Of a stretch of DNA of 64,000 nt, positions 18,341-26,899 are shown piece after piece (position 1 is the stretch's first letter; each line of letters begins with the position of its first letter). The translations under genes and the position numbers were made by a program. The notes under the pieces were generated by a model, which was not told the origin of the DNA, made no database searches, and saw nothing but the letters and a program-made list of their open reading frames with translations. Location: contig CAJQLE010000003.1 of assembly GCA_905479105.1 (NCBI GenBank), forward strand, positions 558,001 to 622,000, read 5' to 3'. The DNA is from an uncultured Flavobacteriales bacterium. Lineage in GTDB: Bacteria > Bacteroidota > Bacteroidia > Flavobacteriales_G > Salibacteraceae.

Positions 18341-19936
18341 ATGAAATCATTCAAAACAAGGTTCTCAATATTTGTTGCGCTATTTGTAGTTATTCTAACG
18401 AATAGTTGCCGAAGAAGCAATGAACTAGCTCCGTGGGATGCCGATGTTTTAGCTCCCATTTCATATGGCGCGCTAGACTTGGGAGATATGCTTGTTTCTG
18501 ATGAATTGATGGCGGACTCTTCAGGGTTGTTTCATTTAAGAGTAAGTGATACGCTCATAAATCTTGGCCTTGACTCTTTGATTGGTATTCCAGATACTAG
18601 CTTTAAAGAAGAGTATTTGATTCCTATTGGTAATTTAACATTGCCAACGGGAATACCATTTTACTCAAATACAACGGTCACAAAATATAATCTGAAAGAA
18701 GTTGAATTGACCTATGCTGAGGTGCGAACTTCATTGTTTAATGTGGAATTTACCAACTCTCTTAAAAGTCAAATTATTGTTCGTTACCAGGTGCTATCGG
18801 CAACGCTTGATGGTGATACGTTTGAATTGGTAGAGTTCGTTCCCGCGAAATCAACTTTTACGGGTGACTTTAGTTTGGATGGATATGCATTGGATTTAAG
18901 AGGGCTTAATGGAACCGCTGTAAACACCTTGGTTTCAAAGGTTGAGGTAATGGTTGATCCGGCTGAAGGCGCTACTTATACATTTTCTGCCGGAGAACGC
19001 TTTGGCATCGAAACAGCTTTTGAGAAAATCATTCCTGGTTATGCGGTAGGCTTCTTTGGTTCCTCGAAGACCGTGTTTGAAGGTTCCACTGCGTTGGATG
19101 TGTTTGATGAAATACCATTTGATGCATTAGATATTGCTGAATTCAACGTTCTTATGACCATAGATAATGGCATTGGCGCAGATTTGCAGTTGAGCATCGA
19201 TGAGATGTCTTCTTCAAATTCATTTGGGCAATCGGCTACGCTTACTCATCCTATCATCGGACAAACGCAGCAACTTAGCCGAGCTGTTAATTTATTCGCG
19301 CAAGAAAATCCGGTAAAACACATTGTGAAAACCTTTGTATTTAATGAAACCAATTCAAACTTGGATGTATTGATTGAGCTGAGGCCTTCTTCATTGAATT
19401 ATAACCTCGATCTATTTATAAATCCCTTGGGTAATATTTCCTTAGGCAATGACTTTGTCTATTATGGACATGATATATCTGTGCTTATGGATATTGATGT
19501 TCCTCTGAAAGTTGGTGTTTCAGGTTTAGTGCTTCAAGACACATTTGCGGTAGAATTTATTGAAGAAAATCCCGATCAAGGATCTGGGCTGATCAATGGC
19601 GGTTACTTGAGGGTGTATTTTGATAATGCATATCCTTTTTCAACGGAAGTTCAACTCTATCTTCAAGATGAGAATGGGGTTGAAATTGACAGCTTGCTGA
19701 ATGAAGCGCAAGCAATAGCATCATCCATTACTGATGAACAAGGCGAACTTGTGTCCAATGGAACGAGTGAAGTAGTGATCCCAGTGAATCAAGAAATAAT
19801 TGAAAAGCTCAGGCTTGCCAAGGCAATGAGAATGCGAGCGGTAATTGATACTTACAATGGCCAAGTTGTAAATATTTATGATAATTATCGGATTAGCTTC
19901 AAGATGATAGCCGACTTAAATGTCAATACTCAATGA
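18341..19936 (+). CDS. Large lipoprotein, first gene of a surface operon
   Basis: The 531-residue protein has a lipoprotein signal (MKSFKTRFSIFVALFVVILTNSC; the acylated cysteine is residue 23). The mature protein begins RRSNELAPWDADVLAPISYG and is rich in beta strands throughout, with no recognised catalytic motif. Its stop overlaps the start of the DUF5723 gene by 4 bases, and that gene overlaps a T9SS cargo, so the three genes are one operon. Proteins of this kind beside a DUF5723 gene are common in Bacteroidota as far as I recall; the function is unknown. An outer-membrane location is inferred. Confidence 0.75.
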   Translation: MKSFKTRFSIFVALFVVILTNSCRRSNELAPWDADVLAPISYGALDLGDMLVSDELMADSSGLFHLRVSDTLINLGLDSLIGIPDTSFKEEYLIPIGNLTLPTGIPFYSNTTVTKYNLKEVELTYAEVRTSLFNVEFTNSLKSQIIVRYQVLSATLDGDTFELVEFVPAKSTFTGDFSLDGYALDLRGLNGTAVNTLVSKVEVMVDPAEGATYTFSAGERFGIETAFEKIIPGYAVGFFGSSKTVFEGSTALDVFDEIPFDALDIAEFNVLMTIDNGIGADLQLSIDEMSSSNSFGQSATLTHPIIGQTQQLSRAVNLFAQENPVKHIVKTFVFNETNSNLDVLIELRPSSLNYNLDLFINPLGNISLGNDFVYYGHDISVLMDIDVPLKVGVSGLVLQDTFAVEFIEENPDQGSGLINGGYLRVYFDNAYPFSTEVQLYLQDENGVEIDSLLNEAQAIASSITDEQGELVSNGTSEVVIPVNQEIIEKLRLAKAMRMRAVIDTYNGQVVNIYDNYRISFKMIADLNVNTQ

Positions 19937-21186
19937 GGCTATTGCTCGTCATATTTGCATTCGTCTTAATGCAGAGTGCATTGAACGCACAGCGCTTTGT
20001 GAATCCAACTTGGTTGAACCTTGGACCTAAAAAAGCTTCTGTAGGTGCCTATGGTTATGGTAGTATTTCATCCGCAGAAGTGACCAATTCTTTTTTGTTG
20101 AACATCACCAAGCCTGAGCAACTTGATGCTCAAGTGAAGAGCGACCAATTGGCAAATTTTAAAACCTCAAATAATCTTGTTGGCGGTAACTATAGCTTAG
20201 GATTGCAGGGAGGTTTTCACCTTCCAAACCTATGTGCGGGTCTCGTTTTTAATTTCTCAGATGAGGCACATTTGAGTGCTAGTTTCCCCGGAGATCTTGG
20301 GAAGTTTGTGTTTGACGGAAATAAGCAATTCGCAGGCAGAGAGGCTGATTTCAGTAGAACTTCTTTTAATGTGCTGCGCTATCAAAAGATGGGGGCAGGT
20401 TTGAATTTTGAGCCTGCAGAAGATATTAAGTATGGCTTCATTGTTTCTTTTTTGAATGGAGAGTCCACGGCATCGCTAAATCTAAATAATGGAGGAGTTT
20501 ATACTTCTCTCATAGGCGATAGTGTCTCTTACAACTTAAGAGGAACTGCTTTTTACTCAGACACTTCAAATACAGGGTTTTTCAAGCATAATGGCGGTGG
20601 AGTAGCGGTTGATTTGTTTTTCTCGCAGCGGCTAGACGTTTTTAATGAGCGGTTGCAAGTGAGTGCTTTATTGATGAATGTTGGGATGATTCAATGGCAC
20701 CCTGAAACAGAAGCTTATCTTGTTGATACCACGGTTTCTACTCGAGGAATTGAATTGAATGACTTGGAAACAGCACAATCAACGATTAATGCATACGATT
20801 TAGAAGATTCATTACTCGGTGCGATAACCTCAGGATTTTCTAGAGCAACAATGAATCAAGTAATCCCTGGATTTATGCAATTTGAAATAAGCAGGGTGAT
20901 CGATAAAGGATTTGATGCCGGTGCAGGAGTAACTATTCGCTGGCAAACCATTTCAAGGTCTTATTCTTGGTTAAACCTTGGATATCGGTTTAGTCCGGGC
21001 TTTATGATTAAATCTGAATTGGGCTATGGAGGTTACGGGCGTTTTCAAGCAGGTCTTGGTGCTATATATCAAAATGAGTGGTTTGCAGCAAATATTCGTG
21101 TTGCCAACTTAGAAGCAGTTGTGGCTCCAAATAAATTAGGTGGAATTACCCTCGGTTGTGGGGTGCAATATTTCTTTGGGTTATGA
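19933..21186 (+). CDS. DUF5723-type outer-membrane beta-barrel protein
   Basis: The 417-residue protein has a signal peptide (MRLLLVIFAFVLMQSALNAQ) followed by repeated amphipathic strands and a C-terminus ending in an aromatic-rich strand (GCGVQYFFGL), typical of outer-membrane barrels. The N-terminal pattern (LNLGPKKASVGAYGYGSISSAE) and the FDGNKQFAG segment resemble DUF5723. Function is unknown. It overlaps the genes on both sides by 4 bases. Confidence 0.7.
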   Translation: MRLLLVIFAFVLMQSALNAQRFVNPTWLNLGPKKASVGAYGYGSISSAEVTNSFLLNITKPEQLDAQVKSDQLANFKTSNNLVGGNYSLGLQGGFHLPNLCAGLVFNFSDEAHLSASFPGDLGKFVFDGNKQFAGREADFSRTSFNVLRYQKMGAGLNFEPAEDIKYGFIVSFLNGESTASLNLNNGGVYTSLIGDSVSYNLRGTAFYSDTSNTGFFKHNGGGVAVDLFFSQRLDVFNERLQVSALLMNVGMIQWHPETEAYLVDTTVSTRGIELNDLETAQSTINAYDLEDSLLGAITSGFSRATMNQVIPGFMQFEISRVIDKGFDAGAGVTIRWQTISRSYSWLNLGYRFSPGFMIKSELGYGGYGRFQAGLGAIYQNEWFAANIRVANLEAVVAPNKLGGITLGCGVQYFFGL

Positions 21187-22661
21187 AAGCAATAAAGATT
21201 TTTTTAGTTTGCTTTTTAACCTCTTTGAATGGCATAGGGCAGGATACAACATTCCATGTTTCGATTGGAACTCCTGGTGCCGAAGATGCAGTGGATTTGT
21301 TTGAAACCGAAAATGGATTTCTGTTGTTTGGAAGCACAGGATACACAGGTTCAGGACAATCGGATATTTATATTGTTGATTTATCTGAGGACTTAGTCGT
21401 TTCCGATTTTCGAACAATAGGAACTGCTGGCATCGAAAGATTAACATCAGTATGTCAAGGCGATAACGGATCCTTTTTGCTTGCCAGTCATTCTTACAAT
21501 GGATATGCTGTCTCTGATTATGATGTTCGTTTGGATGTTTTGGATAGTGCTGGGATTAGTTTGCTTACAACTATAATTGAGGAGCCTGGCATTCAGATTC
21601 CAATAGATATTTGTTCAAAAGACGATAAGATTTTTGTTCTTGTAAAAAGTTCAGTGATTTCTTCCATTGATGCATACTTCATTTATGTATTCGACTTTCA
21701 ATTAAATGAGTTGCAGTCTTTTAATGTGTCTATTGAAGATTCATTTGCCTTGAATTCGATGGAAATATTGAACAATTCTATTTGGTTGACCGGTGAAATT
21801 ACTCCTGAGGATAGTTTGAATTCCAATTTGTTAACGCTGAAATTGTCATTCTCGGGTAATATTCTGATTCAGAAATCCTTCGGTGGAGCTGGGCGTGACC
21901 TTGGATCTGCTCTTTACTTCGACACAGATTCTACACTTATTGTTACAGGCTCCACTAATTCGTTCGATTCCATAGATTACGATTCTTATATTTTAAGGAT
22001 CGATACTATGATGAACCTTGTTTGGTCTGAGACTTTCGGATTTAATCCTTTTGTGCAGAACAACGATGACTTTGGAGTGAAGACAATTAAAGCTTTTGAT
22101 GGGAAGCTGTATAATGGTGTTTCGACTCGCACTTACGGTGAAGGAGGCGAAGACTTCCATTTATATCAAATGACAAGCGCGGGAGTCTTTGAAGAAGGTA
22201 ATTCTTTTGGCTTATCAAAAACAGAATCGCTTGCCTCAATCATTCAGTCTTCAGACAGTAATTTTTATTTATTTGGAACCACTAATTCCGATGGCTTTGG
22301 ACAGACAGACTTATTTTTAGTTAAAACCCCGACAGCTAGCGTAGGGCCAATTAAAGTGTTTTCAGTTGTTCATGATACTTTAACAGAGGTCACTTATGTT
22401 GTATCAATAACAGAACTTGATAAAAGTCCTGATATAGGTTATTTGATATACAGTGAATCTCGGCCAATTTTCATGTTGAATACATTTCAAAGTGAAGTGA
22501 TCGCTCGCATTTATAATATGCAAGGTCAGCTCGTGCTAGAGGATAGAAATGTAAAAGGAAATGTAAGCTTTCAAGGGCTGAAAACTGGAATTTATAGTCT
22601 TAAGATCGGAAACAATAAAATCGGTTTTCAAGACATTAAAGTTATCACTCCAACACAATAA
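21183..22661 (+). CDS. Exported beta-propeller-like protein with type A T9SS sorting domain
   Basis: The start at 21183 gives MKAIKIFLVCFLTSLNGIGQ, a normal signal peptide, and overlaps the DUF5723 stop (ATGA). The body (about residues 20-400) contains repeated segments such as LLFGSTGYTGSGQSDIYIVD and LFGTTNSDGFGQTDLFLVKT, which look like beta-propeller blades. The last 80 residues form a type A sorting domain (ARIYNMQGQLVLEDRNVKGN, LKTGIYSLKIG). The last 17 bases overlap the convergent PorE-like gene. It is probably a T9SS cargo coupled to the two upstream envelope proteins. Confidence 0.78.
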   Translation: MKAIKIFLVCFLTSLNGIGQDTTFHVSIGTPGAEDAVDLFETENGFLLFGSTGYTGSGQSDIYIVDLSEDLVVSDFRTIGTAGIERLTSVCQGDNGSFLLASHSYNGYAVSDYDVRLDVLDSAGISLLTTIIEEPGIQIPIDICSKDDKIFVLVKSSVISSIDAYFIYVFDFQLNELQSFNVSIEDSFALNSMEILNNSIWLTGEITPEDSLNSNLLTLKLSFSGNILIQKSFGGAGRDLGSALYFDTDSTLIVTGSTNSFDSIDYDSYILRIDTMMNLVWSETFGFNPFVQNNDDFGVKTIKAFDGKLYNGVSTRTYGEGGEDFHLYQMTSAGVFEEGNSFGLSKTESLASIIQSSDSNFYLFGTTNSDGFGQTDLFLVKTPTASVGPIKVFSVVHDTLTEVTYVVSITELDKSPDIGYLIYSESRPIFMLNTFQSEVIARIYNMQGQLVLEDRNVKGNVSFQGLKTGIYSLKIGNNKIGFQDIKVITPTQ

Positions 22662-24594
22662 ACTCGGTCCTTCTATTCAATGCCCTTCCTTCATCTGTTT
22701 CGTTGGTGGCTATCGGTTTGGTTTGTCCGTAGCCTTTATACATTAACCTTCCGCCACTTATTCCATGGTCAATAAGATATTGATATACAGCCTTAGATCG
22801 GTTTTCTGAAAGCGTTTGGTTGGCTGCTGCATTGCCTTGATTATCTGTATGTCCAGATACTTCAATTTTTATGTCAGGATTGGCATCAAGCAAGTCTGCT
22901 AATTTGTTGAGCTCTGTTTTTGATGCAGGCTTTAAGTCAAATTTATCCGTGTCGAAAAACACATTTTTAAGCACCACACTTCTTCCAGCTTCTATGGGTT
23001 GTAATTCAATGTTTTTCGTGTAATGACTTTTATTGGTGGCAAGGTCTAATTCAAAATTCTCACTGTGAAAAAGATAGCCTTGCTTATCTGCCAATAGCGC
23101 GTAGTTTTCACTTGCAGGTAATACAACGAGAAATGAACCACTCTCTCTATCAGAACTAGCTAATGCTATAGTGTCGCCTGAGCCTAGGTCTATCAATGTG
23201 AAAAATGCTTCCAATGGCTTTCCAGTGGCTGCGTCTTTGATCTTTCCTTGTAGGTAGGTTACCGGATTTGGTTTCAGAGCTTCTGGCAGTTCAAAGGAGT
23301 ATAAATCTAGCTTTCCATATCCACCTTCACGGTTGCTAGCAATGATCGCATACTCTCCGTCAGCACTTACAAAGAAACTGTTTTCATGCTCTGGCGTATT
23401 GATTGGGTAACCCAAATTAACAGGATCAGACCATGTACCGTCATCGTTTTTGCGCGACATAAAAATGTCCATGTTGCCCAAACCAACATGTCCGCGTGAT
23501 GAGAAGTAAAGTGTCTTATTATCTGGATGAATGAATACAGATTCCTCATCTTCAGTCGAGTTGATGTTTGGTGGCAACGCTTGCGCCTTTGCCCATTTCC
23601 CATTGATCAACTCTGAAAAATAGATGTCATCAAATCGATCGTGCTCTTTGTTATATCTACCTCTTACGAAATAGAGTGTTTTACCATCTGAGGCGAAACT
23701 CGGTTGGCTTTCCCAGTGTTTGCTGTTGATGGTTTGTCCCATGTTGATTGGTCTCGACCATGACTTTCCATTTCTCACAGACACAAAAAGGTCACAACTT
23801 CCGAAGCCTTCTTTGTCTTGTCCATACTGTCCATACAAATCACAGATGGTGAAAATGATGTATTTACCGTCTGGTGAAATCGTTGGCGCTCCTTCTCTCC
23901 AAGATGAATTAATAGGTCTGCCAGGATTATAAGCTCTTCCCCATGAACCGTCTTCTTGACGTTCTGAGAAAAAGAAATCTTCATCTTTTCCGTCAGGACT
24001 CATAGGATTGTTTGGTGCGTCAAACTCACGCGTGTAAATCAATAATTCCTGATCTGCAGTCATAGCAGGGAAATACTCGTCATTTTCTGAATTGACTCCA
24101 GGACCAAGGTTTTGCGGTTCAAAAGGCACGGGATGATCCATCGCCCACATAGCAAATTCACAATTGGCTGCACCTCTTTTTGCCGCTTGATAGTTGTTTG
24201 ATTCAGGTGGAGCTATGGTCATGTATTGCTCATAATAGCCCAATGCTTTTTCGAAATTATCTTCCATTTGAGCCATCATGGCGAGTGTGACAATCAAACT
24301 CGGAGCATAGCGCTCATTTTTAGCTACAATGGATTCAATGTGCTTTTTTGCATCCGCTGTCTTACCCATTTTCATGTACATGTCACTCAGGTCAAAGAGG
24401 GCATCTAAGTATTCGGGATCCCTCTCGAGGGCTTTTTGAAAATAGATCTCAGCCATCTCCACCCGTCCAAATCGCTTATGTTGGCGAGCTTCCTCATAAA
24501 ATTTGGAGGCTTTATTGTCTTCGGTTCCTCCTCCCTGGGCAAAAGCTCCAGTAATTGAAAGCAGGATAATAAGAATCGTTAATAGCTTTTTCAT
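22645..24594 (-). CDS. PorE-like protein: TPR, PD40 beta-propeller, carboxypeptidase-regulatory and OmpA domains
   Basis: The start at 24594 (MKKLLTILIILLSITGAFAQ) overlaps the queE stop by ATGA and gives 649 residues. Domain order: TPR helices (about 28-145), five PD40 propeller blades (PAMTADQELLIYT, TISPDGKYIIFT, SFASDGKTLYFVRG, FIHPDNKTLYFSSRG, FVSADGEYAIIASN; about 160-435), a carboxypeptidase regulatory-like fold (LQGKIKDAATGKPLEAFF, about 450-525), and an OmpA peptidoglycan-binding domain (FDTDKFDLKP to the end). This is the architecture known for PorE of the T9SS. Unlike PorE of Porphyromonas it has a type I signal with no lipobox cysteine. Flavobacteria have several paralogues of this shape, so a T9SS role is likely but not proven. 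Confidence 0.85.
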   Translation of the reverse strand: MKKLLTILIILLSITGAFAQGGGTEDNKASKFYEEARQHKRFGRVEMAEIYFQKALERDPEYLDALFDLSDMYMKMGKTADAKKHIESIVAKNERYAPSLIVTLAMMAQMEDNFEKALGYYEQYMTIAPPESNNYQAAKRGAANCEFAMWAMDHPVPFEPQNLGPGVNSENDEYFPAMTADQELLIYTREFDAPNNPMSPDGKDEDFFFSERQEDGSWGRAYNPGRPINSSWREGAPTISPDGKYIIFTICDLYGQYGQDKEGFGSCDLFVSVRNGKSWSRPINMGQTINSKHWESQPSFASDGKTLYFVRGRYNKEHDRFDDIYFSELINGKWAKAQALPPNINSTEDEESVFIHPDNKTLYFSSRGHVGLGNMDIFMSRKNDDGTWSDPVNLGYPINTPEHENSFFVSADGEYAIIASNREGGYGKLDLYSFELPEALKPNPVTYLQGKIKDAATGKPLEAFFTLIDLGSGDTIALASSDRESGSFLVVLPASENYALLADKQGYLFHSENFELDLATNKSHYTKNIELQPIEAGRSVVLKNVFFDTDKFDLKPASKTELNKLADLLDANPDIKIEVSGHTDNQGNAAANQTLSENRSKAVYQYLIDHGISGGRLMYKGYGQTKPIATNETDEGRALNRRTEFIVLE

Positions 24595-25208
24595 GGTATC
24601 TGCATGTACTTGTGCGTTTGAAGAGAAACGCGCCATTTTGGATGTTGCTTAATGTATTCCACAATCAATGGCATCATAGCATCTCGTTTGCTCCATTCAG
24701 GTTGTAAATACAATTTGCATTCATCATGGATTTTGGATGCATGTTCTTCAGCGAAGGCAAAATCTGATTTATTAAAAATCACCACCTTCAATTCTTGTGC
24801 CTTGTTGTAAAATTCAGCCGTTGGGGCTTTGAACTTTTTTGGGGAAAAAGTAATCCAAGACCAATCTCCTGATAGAGGATAGGCGCCAGAAGTCTCTAGA
24901 TGGACAGATTTACCTGTCTTTTTCAAAGCTTCGGTCAATGCATCTAAATTATACATCATAGGTTCGCCTCCTGTGATTACTACAAAGTCCAACCCACTCT
25001 CTTCAGCAAGTTTTACTAAGGCTTCAATAGACATTGAATCATGTCCTTGATCTGGCCAACTTTCTTTTACATCACACCAATGGCACCCGACATTGCATCC
25101 TCCGATTCGGATAAAAAAGGCTGGTGTTCCTGAATAAAACCCTTCTCCTTGAATAGTGGGAAAGTGTTCCATTATTGGAAAGTGTGAGTTTACAATGGGT
25201 GCTGTCAT
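24591..25208 (-). CDS. queE: 7-carboxy-7-deazaguanine synthase QueE
   Basis: This radical SAM enzyme converts CPH4 to 7-carboxy-7-deazaguanine in queuosine (and 7-deazapurine DNA) biosynthesis. The 205-residue product has the iron-sulfur motif at C38, C42 and C45 (GGCNVGCHWCD), preceded by FPTIQGEGFYSGTPAFFIR. FVVITGGEPMMY binds SAM. Length is typical. It shares a transcript with the PorE-like gene. The other queuosine genes (queC, queD, queF) are not in this window. Confidence 0.93.
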   Translation of the reverse strand: MTAPIVNSHFPIMEHFPTIQGEGFYSGTPAFFIRIGGCNVGCHWCDVKESWPDQGHDSMSIEALVKLAEESGLDFVVITGGEPMMYNLDALTEALKKTGKSVHLETSGAYPLSGDWSWITFSPKKFKAPTAEFYNKAQELKVVIFNKSDFAFAEEHASKIHDECKLYLQPEWSKRDAMMPLIVEYIKQHPKWRVSLQTHKYMQIP

Positions 25209-25223
25209 AATTTATAATGCGTG

Positions 25224-25231
25224 CAAAAGTA
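25224..25231 (-). promoter_or_regulatory. Bacteroidota -7 element for queE
   Basis: On the minus strand the bases read TACTTTTG, matching TAnnTTTG, 15 bases before the queE ATG. No TTG at N19 is found. Confidence 0.4.
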
Positions 25232-25250
25232 CGTTCTTCTGAAAGCATTT

Positions 25251-25281
25251 TTTGAATGCAGGGATAGGCATTGTAAATTTG
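25251..25281 (+). promoter_or_regulatory. Bacteroidota promoter for the DUF4301 gene
   Basis: TTTG (25251-25254), then exactly 19 bases, then TAAATTTG (25274-25281) matches the TTG-N19-TAnnTTTG form. It lies 52 bases before the TTG start of the DUF4301 gene and is back to back with the queE promoter. Confidence 0.7.
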
Positions 25282-25333
25282 TCGGATTAGTTATTAATCC
25301 TGCCAACGCAAAGCACTGGAACCTAGCATAACA

Positions 25334-26749
25334 TTGGACGAGAATATTCGAAATCAACTTGATAAGTTTGAACGAGGAACGAAGTATGTTCAATTGTTGC
25401 GTCCGGCCTCCATTGATGGAGGGATTTTTAAATTAAAAAAATCTGAAATCACACTGGCTATTGATCGATTTGAGAAGTCGGATCTTTCTAGAATGAAATT
25501 TGTTCCCGCCTCGGGTGCAGCTACAAGAATGTTTAAGAAAGTCTTTGCTTGGTTGGAAGATCCGAAAGGGAATAAGACGGAAATAGATCGTTTTTTTGAA
25601 CGAGTAGAGGAATTGGCCTTTTTTGAAGAATGGTTAAAAGTCGCAGATCGAGAAGATGTTGAAACGTTTGAAACTGGGCTTGACGCAAAAGTCCGCTGGT
25701 TGGAGTTGATGCTTTATTCTGATGGTTTAAACTTGAGTCAATTACCTAAGGGATTGATTGATTTCCATTTGTATAATGAACCTCAGATGCCATTAGTTGA
25801 GCATTTAAAAGAGGCGATGAACTATGCTTCAAAGGATGGAGTAGCTCGTGCACATTTTACCGTTTCACCTGAGCATTTAGAAGGGTTTGAAAAGGCTATT
25901 GGTCAATGGGTTTCGAGGCCTCCTTTTGACTCAATAGATTGGGATATTACATTTTCTCATCAGTTAAAACGGACCGATACAATTGCAGTAAATGCGAATA
26001 ATGAACCTGTATTTGAAAATGGCGAAGTAGTAACTCGCCCAGGAGGCCATGGTGCTCTTATTCACAATTTGAATGACCTGAATGCTGATCTCATTTTCAT
26101 TAAGAACATTGATAATGTTGCGCATGATCGCATGTTGAATGATACAGTAATGTATAAAAAGGCCTTGGCAGGTAAGTTACTCGAGTTGCGTGATGATATG
26201 ATGACGTTGAACGTAAGTTTAGAGAAAGGCTTGCTTGACGAGAATCAAATTCAAAATTTAAGAGATAAGTGGAAGATTCGAATTCCAAAAGGTTACAAAC
26301 AGCTCAAATCATATTTGAAACGACCCATTCGAGTTTGCGGAATGGTGAAGAATGAAGGAGAGCCGGGAGGCGGTCCGTTTTGGACGACTGATAATTACAT
26401 TGGAGAATCTCTTCAAATTGTGGAGCAGGCTCAAATTGATTCATCAAACTCAAGGCAAAAAAACATACTCAAATCTTCGACTCACTTTAATCCAGTTGAT
26501 TTGGTATGCTTAACCAAAGATTTAAAGGGTAATAAAATTGATTTACATGATTTTGTAGATGATGAGCTGTATTTCGTGGCATCAAAAAGTCGTAATGGAC
26601 TCGATGTGAAGGCGCTTGAATGGCCAGGACTTTGGAATGGAGCCATGGCTAATTGGATTACTATTTTTGTTGAAGTTCCTATCGAAACCTTTAATCCTGT
26701 AAAGGAATTTTCGGATTTGCTTCGGCCTGAACATTTGAAAAAAGGATGA
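25334..26749 (+). CDS. DUF4301 family protein
   Basis: The 471-residue cytoplasmic protein belongs to a family found mainly in Bacteroidota. The marker is KFVPASGAATRMFKKVFAWL at about residues 55-75; VCGMVKNEGEPGGGPFWT (about 335) and FNPVDLVCLTKDLKGNKID (about 385) are also conserved in my recollection. The PASGAATRMFK segment looks like a nucleotide-sugar-pyrophosphorylase-like loop, but no activity is established. The start is a TTG: no in-frame ATG occurs until residue 56, which is inside the conserved region. Confidence 0.85.
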   Translation: MDENIRNQLDKFERGTKYVQLLRPASIDGGIFKLKKSEITLAIDRFEKSDLSRMKFVPASGAATRMFKKVFAWLEDPKGNKTEIDRFFERVEELAFFEEWLKVADREDVETFETGLDAKVRWLELMLYSDGLNLSQLPKGLIDFHLYNEPQMPLVEHLKEAMNYASKDGVARAHFTVSPEHLEGFEKAIGQWVSRPPFDSIDWDITFSHQLKRTDTIAVNANNEPVFENGEVVTRPGGHGALIHNLNDLNADLIFIKNIDNVAHDRMLNDTVMYKKALAGKLLELRDDMMTLNVSLEKGLLDENQIQNLRDKWKIRIPKGYKQLKSYLKRPIRVCGMVKNEGEPGGGPFWTTDNYIGESLQIVEQAQIDSSNSRQKNILKSSTHFNPVDLVCLTKDLKGNKIDLHDFVDDELYFVASKSRNGLDVKALEWPGLWNGAMANWITIFVEVPIETFNPVKEFSDLLRPEHLKKG

Positions 26750-26899
26750 TCGATATTAACTGGCAACTCATTCCTCTTCAATGCGACTTAAAAACGAATG
26801 GTGAATAATTTTGTCGAAATGTGTTCTTATATTCGCTATCGCTAATTAAATAGCTCTTTTAAACATTGCGTTACCTGTGATTCTCTAAATACTTTGATC

